Of a DNA stretch of 64,000 nt, positions 1 to 9,158 are shown one piece after another. Source of the stretch: Nannocystis pusilla (lineage in GTDB: Bacteria; Myxococcota_A; Polyangia; Nannocystales; Nannocystaceae). A program made the translations under genes and the position numbers. The stretch spans positions 476,501 to 540,500 of the forward strand of contig NZ_JAPNKE010000002.1 of the NCBI RefSeq assembly GCF_026626665.1. Reading direction: 5' to 3'. Below the pieces are notes generated by a model that saw only the letters and a program-made list of their open reading frames with translations, ran no database searches and had not been told where the DNA came from. Positions within the stretch are counted from its first letter, which is position 1. Each line of letters opens with the position of its first letter.

Positions 1-803
1 CCAGGAGCGCCTTGCCGGTGCCCTCCGCGGCCTCGAGCGCGTGGGTGCGGGCGGTGGCGGCGAGCTCGTGCATGCGGGTCTCGTAGCCGCGCTCGATCTG
101 CCCGGCGATGTCGGCGGCCTCGGCCGGCGAGAGCGCGGTGTTCTCGGCCAGGGCGTTCACGACGAAGCTGGCGGTCGAGGCGACCCTCGCGGACCGAGGT
201 GCGCAGGGCCTTCTTCGCGGCCGCCATCAGCTGATCGCCCGTGATCGCCGGCTTGCCCTCGGCCTGCAGGCGACGATTGACCGGGGCCAGCAGGTCGTCG
301 GTCGACAGGCCCAGCGATTCGGGCGTGATCTCGGCGCTCGCGCCGGCGCCCATGGCCGCGGCCGCGCCGCCGGCGGTGGCCGAGGCCATGCTGGCGCCTG
401 CCGAGACCGCGCCGCCGATCACCGCGGTGAGCGCCATCCACAACAGCGTGATGGACGCCACCGTCGCCAGCGCCCACAGGACCGCGCCGTGGATGACGCC
501 GGCGACGCGCCCCTGCGGCTGGGCCAGCTTGCCCACCGCGAGGCCGCCGATGAACAGCGCGAGGATCGGGGCGACGAGCGCCCAGACCCCCGCGCCGATG
601 CCGACGCTGCGCAGCGAGCCCGGGTCGTGCGGCTGGATGGCCGTGAGGCCGATTCCCATGCCGAGCAGATGGAGGAGGAGCCACGCGCCGACGGCGATGA
701 GGGTGCCCGCGAAGATCGAGCCCCAACAGACGCCGGCGCGCGGCGGGGTGGGCATCGGACCCACGGCGGTGACGGAATCGTCTTGTGTCATGCGCATTGG
801 CAT
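1..803 (-). CDS. Multi-pass membrane protein, 3' end outside the window
   Basis: The protein reads from ATG at 803 (in-frame ATGs also at 797 and 791). After about 20 polar residues it has strongly hydrophobic stretches at roughly residues 25-50, 68-95 and 108-150, with motifs such as GIGAGVWALVAPILALFIGG, followed by an Ala/Gly-rich soluble tail. Near position 190 the frame is lost. A continuation in another frame (FVVNALAENTALSPAEAAD) runs off the left edge, which suggests a one-base indel rather than a true end. Small integral membrane proteins with helical, Ala-rich tails are common in myxobacteria, but I do not recognise a named family. It heads toward the left edge after a short run of minus-strand genes. 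The minus-strand direction is well supported because hydrophobicity and start appear only there. Confidence 0.6.
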   Translation of the reverse strand, partial: MPMRMTQDDSVTAVGPMPTPPRAGVCWGSIFAGTLIAVGAWLLLHLLGMGIGLTAIQPHDPGSLRSVGIGAGVWALVAPILALFIGGLAVGKLAQPQGRVAGVIHGAVLWALATVASITLLWMALTAVIGGAVSAGASMASATAGGAAAAMGAGASAEITPESLGLSTDDLLAPVNRRLQAEGKPAITGDQLMAAAKKALRTSVREGRLDRQLRRERPGREHRALAGRGRRHRRADRARLRDPHARARRHRPHPRARGRGGHRQGAP

Positions 804-856
804 GCCACCGGTCGACGACTGGGGCACGCGCAAATATGCACAGCGACCGCGACGAT

Positions 857-1042
857 TCAGGGCGAGCGCAGCAATATCACCACCACGAGCGCGACCAGTG
901 CGAGCAGGAGCATCGCGGCGGTGAGCCGCAGCGGGCGGCGGTACGCCGAACGCGGCGCGCCGCGCCACCACCGGAAGAACACTGGGTCGTCCGGTCGAGG
1001 CGCGAGCGGGTCGTTGGGATCAGGGGACGCCGAGGTTGGCAT
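857..1042 (-). CDS. Small single-pass membrane protein (61 aa)
   Basis: The start ATG at 1042 lies inside the last codons of the upstream Pro-rich gene, so the two overlap by about 23 bases. The N-terminal 40 residues are polar and Pro-rich, with an aromatic FFRWWRG patch. A single membrane helix (LLLALVALVVVILL) closes the protein at residues 44-58. The small size, the overlap and the tail anchor suggest an accessory membrane peptide co-translated with its neighbour. No function can be assigned from sequence. Confidence 0.5.
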   Translation of the reverse strand: MPTSASPDPNDPLAPRPDDPVFFRWWRGAPRSAYRRPLRLTAAMLLLALVALVVVILLRSP

Positions 1043-1358
1043 CGCTGGCTCCGGCGATGATGGGCGGAGGATCCTCGCTCGGCGGCTGGTCGGGCGGCGG
1101 ATCGATGCGCGGCGGCTCGCTCGGGGGCGGCTCGATCTCCGGCGGGCTCGGCGGGGTCGGGTCCTCGCGCGGCGGCGGGGTCGGCTGCGGATCCTGCTGC
1201 GGCGGCGGGGTCGGGTCCTCTCGGGGTCCCCGCGGATCCGGCTGGCCGGGCGCCTCACGCGGCCCCCGCGGATCGGGCGGGTTCTGGCCCGGATCCGCGG
1301 GGTCGATGGTGTCGGGACCCGGCGCGCCGGGGCCCGAGCTCACAGTCCGAATGTGCAT
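1020..1358 (-). CDS. Pro-rich low-complexity protein (112 aa)
   Basis: The ATG at 1358 overlaps the end of the preceding lipoprotein gene by 19 bases. After a short leader the sequence is dominated by Asp/Glu-Pro-Pro and Gly-Pro-Arg repeats (for example REDPTPPPQQDPQPTPPP) and ends DANLGVP. There is no catalytic motif. Pro-rich stretches of this kind often span the cell wall or serve as flexible tethers. The tight overlaps on both sides favour a real gene, although low complexity and high GC make false ORFs easy here. Confidence 0.4.
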   Translation of the reverse strand: MHIRTVSSGPGAPGPDTIDPADPGQNPPDPRGPREAPGQPDPRGPREDPTPPPQQDPQPTPPPREDPTPPSPPEIEPPPSEPPRIDPPPDQPPSEDPPPIIAGASDANLGVP

Positions 1359-1663
1359 TGCAACCCCGCTCCCACGGTGCACGCTCCGAACTCGCCGCAC
1401 GCGTCCGAGGCGCACGAGTCGAGGTCGTCCAGCGTCTCCCGCTGTTCGTCGGCCATGCAGTTGCCGATCTTGTCCTTGCAGTCGTTGACGCACTCGTCGA
1501 CCGAGACGTCTTCGTCACACTCGCGCGCCTTGTCGCAGTACGACTTGCAGCTGGCGCTGATCTCGAGGTTGGTCGCGCCGCTGCTGTCGTCGCCGCAGGC
1601 CGCCAAGCCGGCGCCGAACAGGAAAGCGAACGCGAGGAAAGAGCGATGAAGGACGTTGCTCAT
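1340..1663 (-). CDS. Small Cys-rich lipoprotein (107 aa)
   Basis: A typical lipoprotein signal (hydrophobic AFAFLFGAGLAAC, mature Cys at residue 23) is followed by GDDSSGA and an 80-residue domain with nine further cysteines in spaced pairs (CKSYC, CDEDVSVDEC, CKDKIGNC). This is the pattern of small, presumably disulfide-bonded envelope proteins of Nannocystis-type myxobacteria. The start is the first ATG and it fits the signal peptide. The protein is probably anchored to the outer or inner membrane leaflet. Its partner is unknown. Confidence 0.75.
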   Translation of the reverse strand: MSNVLHRSFLAFAFLFGAGLAACGDDSSGATNLEISASCKSYCDKARECDEDVSVDECVNDCKDKIGNCMADEQRETLDDLDSCASDACGEFGACTVGAGLQCTFGL

Positions 1664-1669
1664 GGTCTT

Positions 1670-2047
1670 TTACGTAACTCCTACTAATTGTATAGGCGGG
1701 TCGCCCGGTTGTGCAAGCTCTGCCGCGCGATCGAGGTACCATTCTGCGTACTCGGTATTGTGGATCATGCGACGGCCGAGGTCCGGCGCGCCGTCTTTCC
1801 ACCACACCGGGCCGCGCTCGCCGAGGCCGACCTTGGCGGCGTGGACCCGGGCCCGGGCGGCGCGCAGGCCGGCGACGTCGCCCTCGGCCTGGAAGCGGCG
1901 GACGTCGCGGCGCGCCGTCATCAATGACTGCACCAGCGCGGCCCGGACGTCCGCGGCCAAAGGATTCGCCGCGCGCCACAACCGGCCGCGGACGACGATG
2001 TATCGTCCGTCGGGGGTGTGCAGCGGCGGCGAAGCGCGGCGCGCCAT
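1670..2047 (-). CDS. Conserved hypothetical protein (125 aa)
   Basis: A soluble, charged protein opening with GRYIVVRGRLWRAANP, followed by helical Ala/Arg-rich sequence (residues 35-75) and a GERGPVWWKDGAPDLGR motif. I recall similar 100-130-residue proteins in proteobacteria and myxobacteria annotated only as hypothetical, with the same VVRGRLWR and WW-DGAPDL signatures. It is intact. Seven bases separate its start from the end of the gene upstream, and its end is close to the next start, so it is probably co-transcribed. Confidence 0.65.
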   Translation of the reverse strand: MARRASPPLHTPDGRYIVVRGRLWRAANPLAADVRAALVQSLMTARRDVRRFQAEGDVAGLRAARARVHAAKVGLGERGPVWWKDGAPDLGRRMIHNTEYAEWYLDRAAELAQPGDPPIQLVGVT

Positions 2048-2054
2048 GGCGGCC

Positions 2055-2918
2055 TCAGTTGCGGCGCTGGTCGTCGTCGGCGATCTCGCGCACGCGGGCG
2101 TCGTCGATGAACACGACCTTGCCGAGGTCGTTCGCCATCTCCTTGGGCAGCTCCCACGTCTCGATCGCGTTGGCGGGGACCTCCTCGAGCTCGCCCGAGA
2201 CGGTGACGTAGTCGCCGGCGACCACGTCCTTCGGCATCTCCTTCGGGACCACGTACACCTTCTCGCTGGTGCTCGGCCCGATCCACATGCCCTTGCCGAC
2301 GATCATCTGGACCTTCTCGCGGTTCAGGTCGACGTTCTTGCCGTGCAGCGACTTCTGGTCGGTGACCGCGAGGATCTCGGGGACGGTCTCGACGTCGCCC
2401 TTCATCACCTCGGCGGCGGCCTTGGCCTGCTCCGGGGTGATCTTGCGGACGGCCTCGGCGATCAGCACCGGGCGCTCCTTGAGCTTGATCTCGATCTCCG
2501 GGCTCAGGTCCCAGCCGAGGTCGCGCTCGACGTCGGCGACCACGAAGCGGCGCACGGTGCCGGTGACGATCAGCTCGTCGTCCTTGGCGTAGGACGTGTG
2601 CGAGGCGGCGTCCATCGGCTTCTTCAGCAGCACGGTGATGTCGTCGTCGAACGCCCAGCCGGTGCCCTCGAGGCGGAACGCCTGGTCGCTGTAGACCTCG
2701 TCGATCTCGCCCGTGACGCGGACCTTCTTGTCGTAGTACCAGGCCGGGTGCTCCTTCACCTGGTCGACGTCGGTGGTCGGCAGCGGCATCGGCGCGCGCT
2801 CGGCCTGCTGCGCCGGGCGATCGGCCGCCCGCTCGCGCTCGCTGTTGCAGGCGCCGGTGGCGACCACGGTGAACAGCGCCGCAATGGCCCACGCTTGGGC
2901 ATGAGTGTCTCGTCGCAT
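2055..2918 (-). CDS. Lipoprotein with possible OB-fold repeats (287 aa)
   Basis: The start ATG at 2918 is preceded by an AGGGAGA Shine-Dalgarno sequence. The signal peptide ends TVVATGAC, giving a lipidated Cys. The mature protein has a beta-rich segment of the form YYDKKVRVTGEIDEVYSDQA then DELIVTGTVRRF. A second similar one lies near the C-terminus (DYVTVSGELEEVPAN). The alternation of V-VTGxV and V-GxGxW resembles repeated OB-fold modules, with a helical spacer (TPEQAKAAAEVMKGD) between. It is probably periplasmic and may bind a ligand. No enzyme motif is visible. Confidence 0.75.
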   Translation of the reverse strand: MRRDTHAQAWAIAALFTVVATGACNSERERAADRPAQQAERAPMPLPTTDVDQVKEHPAWYYDKKVRVTGEIDEVYSDQAFRLEGTGWAFDDDITVLLKKPMDAASHTSYAKDDELIVTGTVRRFVVADVERDLGWDLSPEIEIKLKERPVLIAEAVRKITPEQAKAAAEVMKGDVETVPEILAVTDQKSLHGKNVDLNREKVQMIVGKGMWIGPSTSEKVYVVPKEMPKDVVAGDYVTVSGELEEVPANAIETWELPKEMANDLGKVVFIDDARVREIADDDQRRN

Positions 2919-3318
2919 GAGAATCTCCCTGTTGTCTCTCGGGTGATGCGTTTTCGAGTGTTGCCCGCCCGGCGGCTCGCCAGGGCAAGCGGCGCTGAGG
3001 GCATGCACCGCATCGCCGGAAGTGCAAGCTCATCGATTCATATTTGCCAGGACGAGCTCGGTCGCCGCTGCGCGTCAACGCGCAAGACCTCGCTGCGAGG
3101 CGCTGAGGCGCGTTCTGGCGGCGACGGCGCCAATGCGATGAGGCCGGTGACGCCCCCGCATTCGCACCGATGATTCCCGTCCACGCTAGCAGCAGGGCCC
3201 CCCCGCGCAAGCCGCGAGATCGGGCCGCGCCGCCGCCAATGCGGGCTTGTGGGCTCGTCACGGTCGAGGCCGCCGCGCGGGCGCGGAGCCGCCGAGCTCG
3301 CCGCGGAGCGCGCGCGCG
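2919..3318. other. Intergenic stretch, no gene seen
   Basis: This 400-base interval separates the 2918 lipoprotein start from the stop of the oxidoreductase gene. Open frames exist on both strands but read as Arg/Ala/Pro-rich GC artefacts without start signals. The promoter of the 2918 gene must lie in the part near 2930-3000. I see no repeat, terminator or RNA gene. Confidence 0.5.
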
Positions 3319-4445
3319 TTAGGGCCGCAGGACGCAGCCGCCGACGAACTCGCCGCGCCACTTGGCCAGCATGGCCTCCTTGTAGGCGCTCAGCGGGAAC
3401 TCGCGCGAGACGTGGGGACGGAGCCGGCCCTCCTCCACCCATTGGAAGATCGCGGCCAGCCGCGGCGCGCGGATCGACGGATCGTGCAGGGTCGACAGCA
3501 CGGTCGGACAGCCGCGCACGGTGAGGCCCTTCATCATGATCAGATTGGTCGGCAGCATGTTGGCGTTCGGGGCGCCGCGCAGGCCCTTGCCGCGGGCCAC
3601 CGCCGGGGTGGCGGCCCAGCCGACGATCAGGAAGCGCGCGCCGAACTTCACGCAGCGCAGGCTCTCGAGCGAGATGTCGCCGCCGACCCCGTCGTGCACG
3701 ACGTCGACGCCGTGGCCGCGGGTGAGCGCCTTGACCTCGTCGCGGAAGCGCCGCACGCCGGGGCTGCCGTCGAGGTTCCTGCAATTGATCACGTGGTCGG
3801 CGCCCTGGGCCCGCACCTCGGCCAGCTTGTCGTCGGAGCGGCCGGTGGCGATCACGGTGGCGCCGAGCAGCTTGGCGACGTGGACGGCGGCCAGGCCGGT
3901 CGAGCCGGAGGCGCCGTGGATCAGCACGGTCTCGCCGGCCTGCACCTGACCGCAGGTGACGAGGCAGTGGTAGGCGGTCTCGTAATTGCCGAGCAGGTTG
4001 CAGCCCTGATCGAAGTCGAGGCCGGCGGGCAGGCGGCGCACGGCCGCGGCGGGCGCGACGGCGTAATCGGCGAACCCGCCGTAGGTCTGATAGGCGCCGA
4101 CCGAGCGCGGCCCGCTGAGCAGGCCGTCGACCAGCACCGGGTCGCCGACTTGCAGTGCCCGGGGTCGACGCCGGGGCCGAGCCACGCGACCTCGCCGGCG
4201 TACTCGAGCCCGGGCGTGTAGGGCAGGGGCGGCGCGTGTTGATATTGGCCGCTCGTCATCAGCAGGTCGACCCAGCCGACCGCGGCGCTGCGGATCCGCA
4301 CGATCACGTCGGTCGGCGCGAGCAGGCGCGGGTCCGGCGGGTCGACTGGCTCCAAGGACATGTGATGCGCGATCGCCTCGGCCGGATCCTCGGCGAGCTC
4401 TTTGACGACGACGCGGTGTCCGGGGGGCAGGTTCAGGGCGGTCAT
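3319..4445 (-). CDS. NADPH:quinone oxidoreductase family (MDR), split by one frameshift
   Basis: This is a zinc-free medium-chain dehydrogenase/reductase. The N-terminal half from ATG 4445 has the GroES-like signature (DVIVRIRSAAVGWVDLLMTS and YTPGLEYAGEVAWLGPGVD). The sequence then breaks in a C/G run at 4154-4160 and resumes in another frame as ALQVGDPVLVDGLL. The Rossmann domain follows, with LIHGASGSTGLAAVHVAKLL for NAD(P) binding and GADHVINCR. The C-terminus is complete. The family reduces quinones or enones with NADPH in the cytoplasm. Total length (about 375 aa) is normal once the break is bridged, so an assembly indel is likelier than a pseudogene. Confidence 0.85.
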
Positions 4446-4851
4446 GCGAGCGCGCGAGCGTACCGGCCGCGGCGCTCGCGGTCAAAGACGGCCGCGACGG
4501 GGCGCGGCGGGCTCCTGGGCGCGAGCTCGGGGCGAGCTCGTCGGTGCAGGCCGGGGGGACGGCGCGCGCGGGTCGGGCGCGCGCCCGCGGCGACGGCCGA
4601 ACGCGAGGCTAGCGACCCCGCGCCGGCGAGGACACGGGGCACCCGCCAATGATACGAGGTGGGGGCGGTCTTTCCGGGTGGTATGGTGATTCATGGCGGT
4701 TCGCGTCGGCCGACCGACCGCGTTCGCGCGCGTTCGTGCCCGCGAGGCGGCGCGGGGCGGGGATGTTTTCAGCGCCGGGGCAATGCTAACAGTGTTCGTG
4801 CGCACGCCTTTTGCTTGACCGCGAGCGCCGGGCGTGGACACCATCGCGGTG
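4446..4851. other. Divergent intergenic region, no gene seen
   Basis: These 400 bases lie between the divergent oxidoreductase and lipoprotein genes and must hold both promoters. The part from 4640 to 4850 is less GC-rich. No convincing open frame, hairpin or repeat was recognised. Confidence 0.4.
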
Positions 4852-5253
4852 ATGACGCGTATGGTCCTCGTAGTCTGTATGATGTTGTCCGGCTGTAGCG
4901 CCGGACCGGAGACGTTCTGGCGCGGCGTGACGCGCGGGATATGCAAGTACAACCGCAAGTGCGCCGACAGCCAGGAGCCGCTGGTGGAGTGCGAGCGGCT
5001 CGCCTACGAAGACGCCGGCAGCCCGGAGGACTTCGCCGCGACCTGCGACTACGACCGCGCCGCCGCCCGCGCCTGTCTCCGCTACGTCCGCTCGGCCCCG
5101 CGGATGTGCGGCGGGCTGTCGGAGCGGCCGACCTCGTGCGAGGGCGTGTGCGGACCAGGCACCGCGATCGTGTTCTATCCGGAGGACTCGGGCTGGTTGA
5201 CGGAGGTGACGGTCGATCCGAGCCCGCGCCGGCCGGTGCTGATCGCGGAGTGA
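4852..5253 (+). CDS. Small Cys-rich lipoprotein (133 aa)
   Basis: The ATG at 4852 starts a lipoprotein signal (MTRMVLVVCMMLSGC). A GTG at 4834 would add six residues and fits the signal less well. The mature part has about ten cysteines in patterns such as CKYNRKCADS and CEGVCGPG, the style of the small secreted Cys-rich proteins seen elsewhere in this window. It is probably an envelope-anchored, disulfide-bonded protein of unknown function. It stands alone upstream of the FG-GAP gene with about 160 bases between. Confidence 0.7.
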   Translation: MTRMVLVVCMMLSGCSAGPETFWRGVTRGICKYNRKCADSQEPLVECERLAYEDAGSPEDFAATCDYDRAAARACLRYVRSAPRMCGGLSERPTSCEGVCGPGTAIVFYPEDSGWLTEVTVDPSPRRPVLIAE

Positions 5254-5411
5254 GCTGTCCATCGGGGCATGTCCCGAAGAGCAGGCGGGCGGGCACGCGA
5301 GGGGCGACCGGCGGGCGGCTGCCACCGTCTCGCGGCTGGGGTCGGGCCCGGGTGCGTCGCGGGGCGTGCGCAGGCGACGGTTTCGCCGGCATGGGTGTAG
5401 ACTGAGGCGGC

Positions 5412-8400
5412 ATGTGGCCGCGTCGCCGTCGACCTGCCTCCACGCCTCGTCGGGGCGCGGGAGTCGTCGGCCTGGCCCTCGCGGCCACGACGTGCGGCGA
5501 CGTCGAGGGGCCGTGCGGCCGGCTGGAGCGGCTGTGCGCGCGGGAGGGCGGGTGGAAGCTCGTCTCGCCGCGGGTCGACGAGGCGGTCGAGGTCGACCTC
5601 GACGGTGACGGCGAGCGCGAGCAAGTCGTGCTCGACCGCGCGGGCGAACAGCTGGTGGTCGCCTGGCCCGAAGGACAGCGGACGATGCTGGCCTTGCCCG
5701 CCCAGGCGCCCGCGGCGATCGCGGGGCTGCCGGGCGCGGTCGCAGTGGCGCTGAGCGAGCCGCCGGTGGTGGTGGTGTTCGCCGCCGACGCCTCGGGCCG
5801 GCTGGGGCGCCGCCGCGAGGTCGTCCTGCGCGACGAGGCCGCGGCGCTGGTGGCCGCCGACCTGGCGGGCGACGGCGCGCCCGAGCTGGTCGCGACCCTC
5901 CCGGACGCGGGTGTGATCGCGGTGATCGATCCGTCGACGGGGACCCTGCGCGAGCACCCGGCCGGCCGGTCCCCGCTGCGGCTCGACGTGGGCGACGTCG
6001 ACGGCGACGAGCACCTCGACGTCGTGGTGGTCGATCCGGGCCAGGCGCTGCAGGTGTTCTTCGGGACAGGTGACGGCGGCATGCGTGCGGCGACGGCGAG
6101 CCCGGCCGCGGCGGCGATGCAGTGGATCGACCTCGGCGATCACGACGGCGACGGCGACCTCGACGCCTTCACGCGCGCCGACTCGACCCAGGTGCTGGTC
6201 CACCGCAACGACGGCCACGGCCGCTTCTCGAGCCCGATCGCGTTGCCGATCGCGGGCACGGGCGACGACGACGACGGCGCGGGGCTCGTGGTCGGGCCGG
6301 TGGCCGCGAGCGGATTGTTCGGCGTCACCGTGCCGTCGACGCGCGGGATCACGACGTGGTTCGGCAAGGGCGCGACGTGGCTCGGCCGCCTCGAGGAGCC
6401 GATGCCGACCCCGGGCAGCTGGGTCGGCGCGAGCAGCGACGGCGGCCTGCTGAGCGGTGGGTACGGGTTCCTGCAGCGCAGCGAGTACGCGTCCGACGGC
6501 GCGGCGATCGAGATCTGGCGCGACGAGACGCTGCAGAGCAGCCTTTACACCAGCGCGGTGACGACCGGCCACCTCGACGGCGATCCGCTGCTCGACGTCG
6601 CCGCAATCTCCGAATCTCGGCTGCTCGTGCTGCGCGGCCGGGCCGACCGCGGGCTCGAGCGGATCGCCGAGCTCGACCTCGAGGTCAAGCCGATGGGGCT
6701 GACGATCGCCGACGTCACCGGCGACGGTCTGGCCGACGTCCTCGCGTCCGACGTGGCGAACGTGTGGCTGGCGCAGGCCGGCGCGGGCGGCTCGTACGTG
6801 TTGCGCCCGCCGCATCCGGCCGCGATCCTGCCGTACAAGCTGGTGCCGGTGCGCACCGGGCCCGCGTCGCCGGCGGCGATCGCAGCGCTCTCGGTCCACG
6901 ATTCGGGCTTGGGGTACGACGGCGAGGGCGCGTCGCTGCTGCGCTTCGGCCTCGACGGCAGCGTCGCCGACGAGGTCCCGCTGGGCCCGTGGCAGGACGT
7001 CTTCGGCATCGTGACGGTCGACTTCGACGAGGACGACGTCGACGAGCTGCTGGTGTACGCCCGCGACGCGCAGGCCGCCGTCCTGGCGCACATGGTCCCC
7101 GAGGGCCCGAACTTCGTCGCCGCCGCGACGCACGACCTCGGGGCGTTGACGGGCCTCGAGGCGGACGTGTTTCGCCCGGGCGGGTTCGCCGTCGGCGACA
7201 TCGACGGCGACGGCGCGGTCGAGGCGGTGATCAGCGCCTATCAAGCGGGCGTGGTCGTGTCCGGCCTCGCGAGCGGGACGGCGGCGGCGACGGTGATCCC
7301 GGACATCCAGCCGCCGCACACGCTCCGCGATCTCGACGGCGACGGTCGGCTCGACATCGCCTCGGCGATCCAGTCCGGATATTATTACTGGCAGCGCGGG
7401 CTCGGCGACGGCACGTTCGAGCCCGCGATCAGGGGCGCCAGCTTCGTCGAGGGCACGGCGGGCGCGTTCGCGGTCGGCGACGGGCAATTCGACATCGTCA
7501 CGCTGTCGCGCTCGGGCATCGCCACGCACCTGATGCGCTCGGTCGCGCGGCCGGTGCTGACCCGCGGCAAGGGGCTCGTCGGGCAGCCGTACGACCTCGT
7601 GTTCGGCGACGTCGACGGCGACGGGTTCGACGACGTGGTGACGGCCGCGCGCGACGTGGCGGGGGACGTCGGCGTGCTGTGGGGCGCCGAGACCGACCCG
7701 CTCGCGCGCGGTCGGGCGAGCACCGACGGGCTCTTCCGCCGCTCGCTGTCTCTCGGCGACCTCGACGACGACGGCACGCTCGAGGTCCTCGCCGTCGCCT
7801 CGCCGGACAGCATCTGGGTCCATCCGCTCCGCCCGGACACGCGCGAGGCCCCGTTCGTCCTCGCCGAGCTGGCCGAGGGCCACGTGCAGGCCGCGAAGGT
7901 CGCCGACCTCGACGGCGACGGCCTGCCCGATCTCGTCGCGCTCTTCATGATGGAGCAGGCCTTCGTCGCGGTGGCCCGCGGGACCGGGCCGTTGCAGTTC
8001 GCGCCGTTCGTCACCGTGGCCGAAGTCGACACCTACGCTTCGACGCTCGAGCTCGGCGACGTCGACGCCGATCGCCGCCCCGACATCCAGGTCCGCAGCA
8101 CCGCTCCCGGCGTCAACATGCTGGTCCGGGCCGAGGCCGACGGCGCGTGGGCGAGCCCCGCGGCGCTGCCCGGAGAGGTGGCGATGTTCGGCCCGCCCGA
8201 CGCGGCCGGGCGCGTCGAGCTGGTGACGCAGGAGGGCGCGTCTTTCTACCGCCACGACGGCAGCGCGCCCGAGCGCCGGTCGTTGCTGCTGCAGCGCGAC
8301 GCGCAGGACGGCGCGGTGCTCCGTCGCGTCGCCGACGTCGACCGCGACGGCCGCTACGACCTCGCGATCGCCGACGCGAACGGCACGCACGTGTGGCTGC

Positions 8401-8543
8401 GCGGCGAGGACGGGGTCGCCCAGGTCACCCTGGCCGAGGTGCCGCTCGACGTGGTGGGGTTCCCCGACATCGACGGCGACGGCCGCAGCGACGTCGTCGG
8501 CGTGCGGCTCGGGGCGCTGTTCGTCCGGCGTACGCGGCCTTAG
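5412..8543 (+). CDS. Large secreted FG-GAP/VCBS repeat protein (1043 aa)
   Basis: The protein is intact over 3.1 kb. A short basic leader with VGLALAATTC suggests a secretion or lipoprotein signal. Calcium-binding-like DxDGDGxxD motifs recur along its whole length (VDLDGDGE, DHDGDGDLDAFT, DIDGDGAVEAV, DLDGDGRLDI, DVDGDGFDDVV, DLDGDGLPDLV, DIDGDGRSDVV), spaced roughly 40-60 residues. This is the FG-GAP/VCBS repeat of integrin-type beta-propellers. Members are usually surface or extracellular and take part in adhesion or binding. Myxobacteria encode many. The lack of a frameshift contrasts with much of the rest of the window. The long open frame on the opposite strand is a GC shadow. Confidence 0.9.
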   Translation: MWPRRRRPASTPRRGAGVVGLALAATTCGDVEGPCGRLERLCAREGGWKLVSPRVDEAVEVDLDGDGEREQVVLDRAGEQLVVAWPEGQRTMLALPAQAPAAIAGLPGAVAVALSEPPVVVVFAADASGRLGRRREVVLRDEAAALVAADLAGDGAPELVATLPDAGVIAVIDPSTGTLREHPAGRSPLRLDVGDVDGDEHLDVVVVDPGQALQVFFGTGDGGMRAATASPAAAAMQWIDLGDHDGDGDLDAFTRADSTQVLVHRNDGHGRFSSPIALPIAGTGDDDDGAGLVVGPVAASGLFGVTVPSTRGITTWFGKGATWLGRLEEPMPTPGSWVGASSDGGLLSGGYGFLQRSEYASDGAAIEIWRDETLQSSLYTSAVTTGHLDGDPLLDVAAISESRLLVLRGRADRGLERIAELDLEVKPMGLTIADVTGDGLADVLASDVANVWLAQAGAGGSYVLRPPHPAAILPYKLVPVRTGPASPAAIAALSVHDSGLGYDGEGASLLRFGLDGSVADEVPLGPWQDVFGIVTVDFDEDDVDELLVYARDAQAAVLAHMVPEGPNFVAAATHDLGALTGLEADVFRPGGFAVGDIDGDGAVEAVISAYQAGVVVSGLASGTAAATVIPDIQPPHTLRDLDGDGRLDIASAIQSGYYYWQRGLGDGTFEPAIRGASFVEGTAGAFAVGDGQFDIVTLSRSGIATHLMRSVARPVLTRGKGLVGQPYDLVFGDVDGDGFDDVVTAARDVAGDVGVLWGAETDPLARGRASTDGLFRRSLSLGDLDDDGTLEVLAVASPDSIWVHPLRPDTREAPFVLAELAEGHVQAAKVADLDGDGLPDLVALFMMEQAFVAVARGTGPLQFAPFVTVAEVDTYASTLELGDVDADRRPDIQVRSTAPGVNMLVRAEADGAWASPAALPGEVAMFGPPDAAGRVELVTQEGASFYRHDGSAPERRSLLLQRDAQDGAVLRRVADVDRDGRYDLAIADANGTHVWLRGEDGVAQVTLAEVPLDVVGFPDIDGDGRSDVVGVRLGALFVRRTRP

Positions 8544-8640
8544 CCGCCGCAGGGCCGTTTTGCGCGCATCTGCGCTTCCCGCAGGCGGGACGCGCTGGTA
8601 CAGTCCGGCGCGCAGCAGCAGCAGCAGCAAGGCTCACAGC

Positions 8641-9147
8641 ATGTCCAAGTTCACGCTCGTCCACGAGATCAATTGCGACGCTGACACCTTTTGGAAGGTC
8701 TTCCTCGACCAGGAGTACAACAAGAAGCTGTACCTCGAGGGGCTCGGCTTCTCCGGCTACGACATCCTCGAGCAGCGCGAGACCGACACGACCGTGACCC
8801 GCAAGGTCAAGGGCACGCCGAAGATGAACCTGCCGGGGCCGATCGCCAAGCTCGTCGGGCCCAACTTCAGCTACGTCGAGGACGGCAAGCTCGACCGCGC
8901 GACCAAGATCTGGACGTGGAAGGTCACCCCGAGCGCGATGGCCGACAAGGTCCGCAACGAGGGCACCCTGCGCATCGAGCCGATCGGCGACAACAAGGTG
9001 CGCCGGATCGCCGACCTCGTGGTCGAAGCCAAGGTGTTCGGCGTCGGCGGCCTGATCGAGAGCTCGCTCGAGAAGCAGCTCCGCGAAGGCTGGGAGGCCA
9101 GCGTGCCGTTCATGCACAAGTGGCTCGCTGCTCACGGCACCACTTGA
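8641..9147 (+). CDS. DUF2505 family protein (168 aa)
   Basis: It starts MSKFTLVHEINCDADTFWKV, followed by FLDQEYNKKLYLEGLGF, matching the N-terminus of DUF2505, a START/SRPBCC-like fold found in actinobacteria and myxobacteria. A hydrophobic ligand cavity is typical of the fold. The function of DUF2505 is not established. Full length and undamaged. Its stop at 9147 lies only 11 bases from the 3' end of the integrase gene, so the boundary of the integrated element lies just downstream of or within its 3' end. Confidence 0.85.
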   Translation: MSKFTLVHEINCDADTFWKVFLDQEYNKKLYLEGLGFSGYDILEQRETDTTVTRKVKGTPKMNLPGPIAKLVGPNFSYVEDGKLDRATKIWTWKVTPSAMADKVRNEGTLRIEPIGDNKVRRIADLVVEAKVFGVGGLIESSLEKQLREGWEASVPFMHKWLAAHGTT

Positions 9148-9158
9148 AAAACTTGTAG

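Noticed and set aside
108..1649. A 513-codon plus-strand open frame at the left edge
   Set aside because: Arg-rich without domains; the minus strand here gives a lipoprotein, a tail-anchored peptide and a membrane protein with proper signals.
5175..8630. A 1,151-codon open frame antisense to the FG-GAP gene
   Set aside because: It is a GC-rich shadow: Arg/His/Val/Asp repeats mirror the sense DxDGDG codons, and there is no start signal or domain.
6122..8797. An 891-codon plus-strand open frame overlapping the FG-GAP gene
   Set aside because: It is dominated by Arg, as expected for the alternative frame of a GC-rich gene. The FG-GAP frame has clear repeats instead.
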